From Defluviitaleaceae bacterium (GTDB taxonomy: Bacteria > Bacillota > Clostridia > Lachnospirales > WQUN01): DNA of 11,742 bases. Positions 6,128 to 11,742 of this stretch are shown here, piece after piece. The stretch is from NCBI GenBank assembly GCA_009783525.1, contig WRDG01000042.1:1-11742 (forward strand), written 5' to 3'. How positions within the stretch are numbered: the first letter of the stretch is position 1; the number at the start of each line of letters is the position of its first letter. The translations under genes and the position numbers were made by a program. A model generated the notes under the pieces. That model was not told the DNA's origin and searched no databases. It was given only the letters and a program-made list of their open reading frames with translations.

Positions 6128-7152
6128 GAAAACTTTTTTATGCCTTCCTGCAATGCGTAATACGCCGGCTTCGGCTTTTGATTGCAATCCACACACCCCC
6201 ACGCGCACTCCGCGGGGCAGTCCGCCTCGCCGCACTGCCAGCATGTTTCCGTGTCGCTCCAGCGGAAAAAGAAATTGCCTATCACACACGGATGCCCGAT
6301 AAAAATTGGCAGACATTCGCTTATATACCTCGCCTGTTCGTCGGGAGTGTGGCCCCTGCCCCATGTCGCGTACCAGTGTTTATGCCGGCAAACATCTTGG
6401 TTGTAATGCTTTTTCCGTTCCGGATCTGTATATTTTTCGCCCCATTGCAGCGACGAAAAACCCCATTCGTTTATAATTATCGGCTTGCTTGACAGCTTTG
6501 CCGTTTCGTCGATGTACGCGTTCCAAGACTGCGGCCCGCCCATTTGCCACGAACCCTGATAGCCGTCGATGCCGAGATATTCAAACGGCGAATCCGCGAC
6601 CGCATAAATTTCGCGCATGAGCATACGCGCATAATTGTTTATATATCCCAGGTTTATGCCGCATTTCGCTTCGGGGTTTGTTTTTAATATGCCCCGCGTC
6701 GCGTTCAAAAGGTAGTTTATGTTTTCTTTTTCCGAAAGCGGGCCGTAAAAAATGTCGATGTCTGGCTCGTTTGCTATTTGCCACCACGTGATCTTTTTTT
6801 TCGTATGCTCGCCCAAAAATTCCGCCGCCTCAAACAAAAGCCTGCTGTAACGATCTTCCGACGGGTCGCCAAGATACTCCGGCACGGCGCGGCAATATTC
6901 CGTCTTGCCTGTTTCGGCGGAATATCTGACAGAACCCGGCCCGGTAAACGAGCATAAGATTCCGAACCCTTCGGCAATATATCTGTCGATAACTGCGTCT
7001 GCTTTTTTAAACCGCTCCGAAACCGTCCCGTTTTCGTTTTCAAACGGGAACGGATAACCTGTGCGGACCCATTTCACTCCCATGTCCTTCATCAATGCGA
7101 AGTTAGGATCCGAATGAGCCGGGGTGATTCCCCACATATGGTTTTTTAACAT
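6124..7152 (-). CDS. Glycoside hydrolase, clan GH-A-like TIM barrel, cytoplasmic, with C-terminal cysteine cluster
   Basis: This 342-residue protein looks like a retaining glycosidase of the cellulase/beta-glycosidase superfamily. Evidence is MGVKWVRTGYPF near the N-terminus (24-35), WWQIANEPD (123-131) with putative acid/base E129 at the end of strand 4, YLGIDGYQGSW (192-202), and PIIINEWGFSS (224-234) with putative nucleophile E229 at strand 7. These are spaced as in clan GH-A; I cannot assign a GH family. No signal peptide or membrane segment is present, so it probably acts on imported oligosaccharides. Near the C-terminus six cysteines lie at 304, 307, 312, 316, 320 and 323 (CxxC, x4, C, x3, C, x3, CxxC), unusual for a cytosolic hydrolase and suggesting a metal site. 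The start follows AAGGAG six bases upstream; a start five codons earlier would lie across that site. It is divergent from the beta-helix gene and preceded by a good promoter (7185-7213). Confidence 0.78.
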   Translation of the reverse strand: MLKNHMWGITPAHSDPNFALMKDMGVKWVRTGYPFPFENENGTVSERFKKADAVIDRYIAEGFGILCSFTGPGSVRYSAETGKTEYCRAVPEYLGDPSEDRYSRLLFEAAEFLGEHTKKKITWWQIANEPDIDIFYGPLSEKENINYLLNATRGILKTNPEAKCGINLGYINNYARMLMREIYAVADSPFEYLGIDGYQGSWQMGGPQSWNAYIDETAKLSSKPIIINEWGFSSLQWGEKYTDPERKKHYNQDVCRHKHWYATWGRGHTPDEQARYISECLPIFIGHPCVIGNFFFRWSDTETCWQCGEADCPAECAWGCVDCNQKPKPAYYALQEGIKKFS

Positions 7153-7359
7153 AAATATCTCCTTCAATTAATTAATATTTTTTTATTTTATGCGATGTTG
7201 CCGTTTTTTTCAAAAGATCGATAATGGCTCAAACGTAAAAAACGGGTTGCAAATTTTTTTTCAAATCAAAACAGAATAATTTATTTTTACGATATGTAAT
7301 TAATTCATTTTGTAATATATTTAATGAAAATAATTTTGAAATATACGGGAGGAATCAAA
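7153..7359. promoter_or_regulatory. AT-rich divergent control region between the glycosidase and the beta-helix operon
   Basis: No coding potential was seen in these 207 bp. The minus-strand promoter is at 7185-7213. The 11-mer TTTTTTTCAAA occurs twice, at 7204-7214 and 7255-7265, the first overlapping that promoter's -35. ATTAATTAA-like palindromes lie near both gene starts (around 7168-7177 and 7300-7309). For the plus strand, GGGAGG (7347-7352) precedes the ATG by 7 nt, but I could not pick one credible promoter among the many AT-rich hexamers. Shared control of the two transcripts is likely from layout alone. Confidence 0.5.
7185..7213 (-). promoter_or_regulatory. Predicted sigma-A promoter for the GH-A-like glycosidase
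   Basis: On the minus strand TTGAAA (7208-7213) and TAAAAT (7185-7190) are separated by exactly 17 bp. Each matches the consensus at five of six positions. The expected transcription start near 7178 leaves a leader of about 25 nt carrying the AAGGAG site. The match is visible in the sequence; use in vivo is inferred. Confidence 0.6.
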
Positions 7360-9003
7360 ATGACAAAAGCAACGGAAGAAACATTGTCAAAGCCTGCTTA
7401 TGAAATACGGGCGAGCGAGGCGGGCGTTATACTCGACGGGTCGCTTACAACAATGGAAGGAACGGACTGTACAGAAGCGCTGCAAAAAATAATCGATCGT
7501 TACACGCCGCATTGCTCGTTAAAATTGATAATCGACGGAGTGGCGTTGGTGCACAATCTAAAATTGAGGAGCAATCTTCATATTCAAGGGCTCGGTCCGC
7601 ACACAGGATTTAGCTGCAATTTTTCCGATTCTCTTTTCCCAAGCGCTATTATGAATGCAAACTGGACGACATCCTGGGGCGGTAACACACAAATTATCGA
7701 TCAAAACATTACCGTAAGCGACATGACAATCAACGGCAACAGGGAGAACGGTGTAAGCGGCAACCCCGACAATAAAAGGGTCAACAAAAACGGCGGGTTT
7801 TTAGTAACGGCAAGGTTTTACGGAGTGCGCAACTTCCAATTTAAAAACGTGCGGATAATTGACCACGGAGGGTACGCTGTCGGCGCGGCCAATTTGGACT
7901 GGTTCGCGTTTCTTGACTGCGACTTCATTCACACCGAATTTATGAACGGTAATCTGTATCCGGATTTCGGCAGGGGGCACAACACGGACGGCATACACAT
8001 AAACGGCCCGGCTAACGACGGCATCATATCCAACATCCGCATCGCGACGGCGGACGACGGCATCGCACTCAACGCTTCGGACGGCGGACGCAACTCAACC
8101 GACGAGGGCTCGGTAGATTTTTATAAAAATGTTTTTTGGATGGGGCCGATCAAAAGAGTTGTAATCAACAATGTCACTTCTTACAACTCATGGCAAATAA
8201 TAAGAATGCTTTCGGGCCGCGACGAAGTGTTCGGCACCGGAATGGTCGCCTCCATTGACGACGTCACAATTTCGAACATCAACGGCATTTGCGCAAACTA
8301 CGCCGTCGGGATGGAAAAATGGCCGGACGGCGGCACGCCGGAATTCGGAAAAATTTCCATTTCGCATGTTAACGTCGAACATCGGGGCGACGGCTACCTC
8401 CACAACCCTATCGAATGGAACCCGGACGGAAAACCGGATACTCCGTGGGGAAATTGGTTTTTTATTGGCATTGGAGGAAACTGCAGCCAAATAATGCTCA
8501 GCGATATAAAAAGAAATTCTATCGAATCCACAAGCAACGCCGTTTTCGTACACAACGGCGCGACGGTTAAAGACCTGACGATTTCGGACCTTTCGGTATG
8601 CGAAACACAGCCGTGCAGAAAAGATCCCGGTCCTCTCATAAAAATCGGCGGACGTTTCATACAGGGTTACGACGGCAAAGCCCGCGTCGAGTGTTTGACT
8701 ATAAGAAACCCTCGCTGGCTGCGCGAAGAAAAAACAGAAGACCCGCTGTGCGAGGTTACGGCAGACGGCTCGGTGGGAACGATGATGGTCACGGGCGGCA
8801 TCGGCAAGGGGATCGGATCTTTAATCGAGACTACGGGCGGCACGATCGACGAGCTCGTCGCCGTGGGAAATTCACCCGGCAATAATGCGCCGGTCGTACG
8901 CAATTCGGGCGGCGAAATAAAAAAAGCTACATTTGCCGCCACAAGCGGAATAAAACAACACGGAAAAGTAAGCGAAATATATTCGGACGGCACCGGGAGT
9001 TAA
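7360..9003 (+). CDS. GH28-like right-handed beta-helix protein (putative intracellular glycosidase)
   Basis: This 547-residue protein appears to be a pectate-lyase-fold/polygalacturonase-like enzyme. Repeated short strand-turn units such as ITVSDMTING (117-126), FQFKNVRIIDHGG (159-171), ISNIRIATADDG (223-234), VVINNVTSYNS (267-277), VTISNING (302-309), ISISHVNVEHRG (332-343) and LTISDLSV (406-413) are spaced like coils of a parallel beta-helix. NTDG (208-211) and ADDG (231-234) resemble the paired catalytic aspartate motifs of GH28. The GHG motif that normally follows in GH28 is not recognisable, so it may be a distant or different family. No signal peptide is seen. The start is placed at MTKATE behind GGGAGG with a 7-nt spacer; an ATG 12 codons upstream lacks a site. 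It heads a plus-strand operon with the oxidoreductase (33-nt gap) and the TIM-barrel gene, suggesting it releases the sugar they process. The substrate (uronide or other) is unknown. Confidence 0.7.
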   Translation: MTKATEETLSKPAYEIRASEAGVILDGSLTTMEGTDCTEALQKIIDRYTPHCSLKLIIDGVALVHNLKLRSNLHIQGLGPHTGFSCNFSDSLFPSAIMNANWTTSWGGNTQIIDQNITVSDMTINGNRENGVSGNPDNKRVNKNGGFLVTARFYGVRNFQFKNVRIIDHGGYAVGAANLDWFAFLDCDFIHTEFMNGNLYPDFGRGHNTDGIHINGPANDGIISNIRIATADDGIALNASDGGRNSTDEGSVDFYKNVFWMGPIKRVVINNVTSYNSWQIIRMLSGRDEVFGTGMVASIDDVTISNINGICANYAVGMEKWPDGGTPEFGKISISHVNVEHRGDGYLHNPIEWNPDGKPDTPWGNWFFIGIGGNCSQIMLSDIKRNSIESTSNAVFVHNGATVKDLTISDLSVCETQPCRKDPGPLIKIGGRFIQGYDGKARVECLTIRNPRWLREEKTEDPLCEVTADGSVGTMMVTGGIGKGIGSLIETTGGTIDELVAVGNSPGNNAPVVRNSGGEIKKATFAATSGIKQHGKVSEIYSDGTGS

Positions 9004-9036
9004 CGGTTCAGGCAATCGAAATAATTAACGCGGGAT

Positions 9037-10110
9037 GTGGTTTTTTTGCAAAGCAAAAAAAAGATAGCCGTTCTTGGCGGCGGAGGGATTTTGGGCGCGC
9101 ACGCGCCGGGCTTCACGAGGCTGACAGAGTTATGCGAAGTTGTCGCAGTAGCTGAAAAAAACCCCGCCAATTACGGCAGGGTACGCGAGTTGCTAAAAAA
9201 GGATGTGGAATTTTACGATTGCTATAAAAAAGCGCTGGACCATCCCGGCTTAGACGCGGTAGACATACTCCTTCCCCATTCGCTGCATTGCGATGCCGCG
9301 GTGCAGGCGGCAAAAAAAGGGCTTCATGTATTATGTGAAAAAGTGATGGCGCGAAACACGTATGAATGCCAAGAAATGGTTGACGCAAGTAAAAAAGCGG
9401 GCGTCGAGCTTGTAGTCGCGCACGACAGACGATACGCAGACGGATGGATCAAATTGAAAGAAATAATTGATTCGGGTGTAATCGGCGAAATTTTATTTAT
9501 TAAAATGGATCACAATCAAGACGTAAATTGTCCGGAAGATTCGTGGATAAGGCAAATAGACTGCCTCGGCGGCGGCGCGGTGATGAGCTGCCTTACACAT
9601 CAAATAGACGCGCTAAGATGGTATGCAGGCGAAGCAGTTAGCGTTAACTGCATGACTAAAACGGTCCCGAGCCGAATGGAAGGCGAATGCATCGGCGCAG
9701 TTACGGCTCAGATGGAGTCGGGTGCGCTGGCTTTGCTTTCGCTTAACTGGCTCACGCGGTCGCACACGGGAAATAATTGTCTCTGGTACGAATCGAACCA
9801 TATCTGCGGGACGCTCGGCGAAGCGTATTTTATGAGCGGCAGGGGTACATACAAAAAAATTTACGGCGTATCCGATGATTTTCATAAAATCGAATCCGCA
9901 TCCGATTTAAGCGGGCACCAAAAATGTATAGAAGAATTTATCAAAAAAATATGCGGCCTTCCTTCTTCGGTTCTTACGTATGGCTGCGATTCGCTTAAAA
10001 CGGTCGAAATAGCGGAAGCTGCGTATATTTCGGAAGCAACCGGCAAAAACGTAATCTTACCGATTGTCCGCATGCCATGGGATGAAAGGAGTTACAAACG
10101 ATGCGAGTAG
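9037..10110 (+). CDS. Gfo/Idh/MocA family NAD(P)-dependent oxidoreductase
   Basis: Enzymes of this family oxidise or reduce a sugar hydroxyl or keto group using NAD(P). The 357-residue protein has a Rossmann nucleotide-binding loop IAVLGGGGILGAH (10-22), then VDILLPHSLHCDAA (75-88). The family's EKP motif appears as CEKVMA (100-105), keeping the catalytic lysine K102 but with Val for Pro. DRRY (130-133) and GGGAVMSCLTHQIDALRWYAG (178-198) follow, with H188 and D191; the aspartate usually present in GGGxxxD is S184. Length is typical. The start is uncertain: GTG at 9037 or TTG at 9046 both lack a clear Shine-Dalgarno, the nearest purine run being GCGGGA at 9030-9035. It overlaps the next gene by 10 bp, so the two are probably translationally coupled. 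Substrate cannot be read out; the partner suggests sugar-C3-type or inositol-type oxidation. Confidence 0.88.
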   Translation: MVFLQSKKKIAVLGGGGILGAHAPGFTRLTELCEVVAVAEKNPANYGRVRELLKKDVEFYDCYKKALDHPGLDAVDILLPHSLHCDAAVQAAKKGLHVLCEKVMARNTYECQEMVDASKKAGVELVVAHDRRYADGWIKLKEIIDSGVIGEILFIKMDHNQDVNCPEDSWIRQIDCLGGGAVMSCLTHQIDALRWYAGEAVSVNCMTKTVPSRMEGECIGAVTAQMESGALALLSLNWLTRSHTGNNCLWYESNHICGTLGEAYFMSGRGTYKKIYGVSDDFHKIESASDLSGHQKCIEEFIKKICGLPSSVLTYGCDSLKTVEIAEAAYISEATGKNVILPIVRMPWDERSYKRCE

Positions 10111-11081
10111 GCATAGATTCCATGACGCTCGGTCCGCTCAAGCTTAACGCAATCGAAATGCTTGATTATGCAAAAAAGAACGGCTTCGAAGGAATTCAAT
10201 TCGGCAGTGTTCGAGGACTCAGCCCGAACCTCGACGCCGAAGAGTTGAAGCGGATAAAAGCGCACGGCGACAACAACGGGCTGTATACCCATATTGGAAT
10301 TTCGCCCGTGAACCCCGTCGTGTACAACGAAGGCTTCGACTCGCTCGCGTCGCGAATCCGCGTAGAGATCGAGGCAGCGGCGCAGGCAGGCTGGCACGAG
10401 CTGCACAGCATAATTAACATTGGCAGCGAAAGGTATACGCACAAAATACCGTGGGCGGCCCACATCGACGGAGCCATCCGATTGATAAACAGGCTGCGGC
10501 CGGTTTTGGAAAAAAACGCTTCCCGCATAAACATCGAAACACACATTGAAACAACTTTTGACATTATAAATGTTATTTCGTGCACGGGAACGCATTTAAC
10601 CGGAGTATGCCTCGACACGGCGAACACGCTTGTCAACGCGGAAGACCCTGTAATGGCTGCGCGGCGCGTCGCTCCGTATACGCACCTAACGCATACTAAG
10701 GATGCAATCGTATGCTTTTGCGAAGAAGGCGTGTTAAGGCAAGGAAAACCTGTCGGCATGGGCAGCGTAGATTTCGAAACGATACTGCCCGTCTTGGCCG
10801 AATACAGCCCCGACCTGCCCTTGTCCATCGAGGATCATAAGTGGCTTTTTAAGGCGAACATATTCGAAGAAGACTGGATAAAGAAAAATCCTGATCTGAC
10901 GCCCCTCGAGCTCGGGCTGTTTGTTAAGCTCGCCTGGCAAACCCAGCAAAAACTTTTTTCCGGCGAAATTCCCCCGGTTGATGAATACGGCACTAAACCT
11001 TTTATTGATGAGCTTGAAGAAAGATTATTTTTTGGAAGGAATTATTTGAACGGGCTGTTGAAAAAAATGGACGGCAAATAA
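10101..11081 (+). CDS. Sugar phosphate isomerase/epimerase family TIM-barrel protein (AP endonuclease 2 fold)
   Basis: This 326-residue cytoplasmic protein belongs to the xylose-isomerase-like TIM-barrel superfamily, which includes inosose dehydratases, sugar epimerases and 3-keto-glycoside-cleaving enzymes. The opening MRVGIDSMTLG and ALDYAKKNGFEGIQFG-like strand-helix-strand pattern fits. Putative metal ligands occur in the expected order: E146 in INIETH, D172 in CLDTAN, H198 in LTHTKD, and E244 in SIEDHK. The ATG lies inside the end of the oxidoreductase gene, with AAAGGAG at 10085-10091 and a 9-nt spacer. This gives a 10-bp overlap in a different frame and strong coupling. The long C-terminal part (about 255-326) is mostly helical and ends GLLKKMDGK. 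The likely job is isomerisation, dehydration or elimination on the product of the upstream dehydrogenase; the exact reaction is not determinable from sequence. Only 26 bp separate it from the convergent epimerase gene, and I saw no clear terminator there. Confidence 0.83.
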   Translation: MRVGIDSMTLGPLKLNAIEMLDYAKKNGFEGIQFGSVRGLSPNLDAEELKRIKAHGDNNGLYTHIGISPVNPVVYNEGFDSLASRIRVEIEAAAQAGWHELHSIINIGSERYTHKIPWAAHIDGAIRLINRLRPVLEKNASRINIETHIETTFDIINVISCTGTHLTGVCLDTANTLVNAEDPVMAARRVAPYTHLTHTKDAIVCFCEEGVLRQGKPVGMGSVDFETILPVLAEYSPDLPLSIEDHKWLFKANIFEEDWIKKNPDLTPLELGLFVKLAWQTQQKLFSGEIPPVDEYGTKPFIDELEERLFFGRNYLNGLLKKMDGK

Positions 11082-11107
11082 AGACACCCTTTAATAAAAC
11101 CGCGAAA

Positions 11108-11742
11108 TTATATAAGGCGATTATCCTTAAGCCAAACCACTGTGTCCGCAAGCGTTTGCTTCACGGGACGGCTTGAATATCCCAATTCTTTTGCCGCTTT
11201 TTCGTGACTGAAATTGGCGTTTGTATTCAATGTATAAATCGAATAGGCGGTAAATAACGGCGGCTGCCTAAGAATTTTGTAATACAGTTCAGATAGTGGG
11301 GCGGTCAGTTTCACGAACCACAAAGGCAGTATCCTTTTAATTTTTTTCTTCCCTGTTATTTCGTGCAGCAAATCCAATAATTCGACGACTTTATAAAATT
11401 TTCCAGATAGAATGTAACATTCGCCGCTCACGCCGTTTTCGCAGCAAGAAATAATTCCGTCCGCTACGTCTCTTACATCGGCAAAATCGTAACCTCCGTT
11501 TATTCCGCTTGTCAGCCCTCCCCTGCAATAGTCGATCACAAGCTGTGTGATATGGCCCCTGCCAAAATCGCCGGGGCCGACTAAGCCGGACGGGTGAACT
11601 ACGCTTGCGTTATGCCCGCGACGCGCATAGTCAAGCACGCATTGGGTGGCTTCGGCTTTTGTCTTTGCATACAAACCGACAACACCATCGGGAAAAAAAC
11701 AGCCAATTTCCGTAACAGTCCCGCTGCCGGGCAATTCGGGTA
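11108..11742 (-). CDS. NAD-dependent epimerase/dehydratase, extended SDR family (partial, N-terminus outside window)
   Basis: The frame stays open to the right window edge, so the Rossmann N-terminus is missing. The 211 visible residues carry the SDR active-site YxxxK as LYAKTKAEA, followed by SVVHPSGLVGPGDFGRGH, typical of the region after the catalytic helix. DVRDVADGI and GECYILSG (substrate-domain landmarks) come next. The end of the protein, GYSSRPVKQTLADTVVWLKDN, is the usual last helix of nucleotide-sugar epimerases and dihydroflavonol-reductase-like SDRs. It therefore probably epimerises, reduces or dehydrates an activated sugar or related carbonyl compound with bound NAD(P). A leucine codon TTG near 11732 could look like a start, but the frame continues upstream through PE and has no binding site there, so it is treated as internal. 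It converges on the sugar-isomerase gene. A functional link to that locus is unproven. Confidence 0.85.
   Translation of the reverse strand, partial: PELPGSGTVTEIGCFFPDGVVGLYAKTKAEATQCVLDYARRGHNASVVHPSGLVGPGDFGRGHITQLVIDYCRGGLTSGINGGYDFADVRDVADGIISCCENGVSGECYILSGKFYKVVELLDLLHEITGKKKIKRILPLWFVKLTAPLSELYYKILRQPPLFTAYSIYTLNTNANFSHEKAAKELGYSSRPVKQTLADTVVWLKDNRLI

Noticed and set aside
7153..7359. Riboswitch or catabolite-repression (cre) site in the divergent region
   Set aside because: The region is AT-rich without conserved aptamer-like stems, and no sequence matched the cre consensus on inspection.
10196..10828. 210-codon minus-strand frame opposite the TIM-barrel gene
   Set aside because: No recognisable domain and no binding site; the plus-strand gene has ordered metal-ligand motifs and a strong Shine-Dalgarno.
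11082..11107. Bidirectional terminator between the two convergent genes at the right
   Set aside because: The 26-bp spacer contains no inverted repeat long enough to call.
1..11742. CRISPR arrays, insertion sequences, tRNA or rRNA genes, attachment sites
   Set aside because: No regularly spaced repeats, transposase or integrase motifs, terminal inverted repeats or RNA-gene signatures were seen on either strand.

Overview
The window looks like chromosome from a mid-GC bacterium, most likely a member of the Bacillota (Clostridia-like). Three things suggest this: GGAGG-type ribosome binding sites with occasional TTG/GTG starts, a long-form ribosome hibernation factor, and an LtaS-type phosphoglycerol transferase next to a TagA-type glycosyltransferase together with an orphan MsmX/UgpC-type sugar-importer ATPase. 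The taxonomic assignment is inference. No rRNA, tRNA, CRISPR array, transposase or phage gene was seen.

Left block (1-2548, all on the minus strand). Reading from high to low coordinates it holds a WecG/TagA/CpsF (GT26) glycosyltransferase, a CUT1-type sugar ABC transporter ATPase with no permease beside it, and hpf, which is cut by the window start. A hairpin lies between the ATPase and hpf.

Central plus-strand pair (2685-6127). A divergent 136-bp spacer separates the GT26 gene from a five-TM LtaS-family alkaline-phosphatase-fold enzyme, which has a TTG start behind a strong GGAGG. Eleven bases after its stop comes a two-domain protein with a ROK sugar kinase fused to a GmhA-type SIS phosphosugar isomerase. 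Together with GT26 these suggest assembly of a surface glycopolymer, possibly with a phosphoglycerol decoration and a heptose-like sugar, but the polymer is not identified.

Right block (6124-11081), a carbohydrate-degradation locus. A clan GH-A-like glycosidase (minus strand) diverges from a plus-strand trio across a 207-bp AT-rich control region, which carries a good sigma-A promoter for the glycosidase. The trio is a GH28-like beta-helix protein, a Gfo/Idh/MocA oxidoreductase and a xylose-isomerase-like TIM-barrel protein. The last two overlap by 10 bp. Neither hydrolase shows a signal peptide, so the simplest model is intracellular processing of an imported oligosaccharide or glycoside: hydrolysis, then NAD(P)-dependent oxidation, then isomerisation or elimination. 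No transporter or regulator for this locus is in the window.

Right edge (11108-11742). A minus-strand extended-SDR NAD-dependent epimerase/dehydratase, truncated by the window end, converges on the trio.

The best candidates for something new are the oxidoreductase/TIM-barrel pair with its two unusual glycosidases, and the ROK-GmhA fusion coupled to an LtaS-like enzyme.
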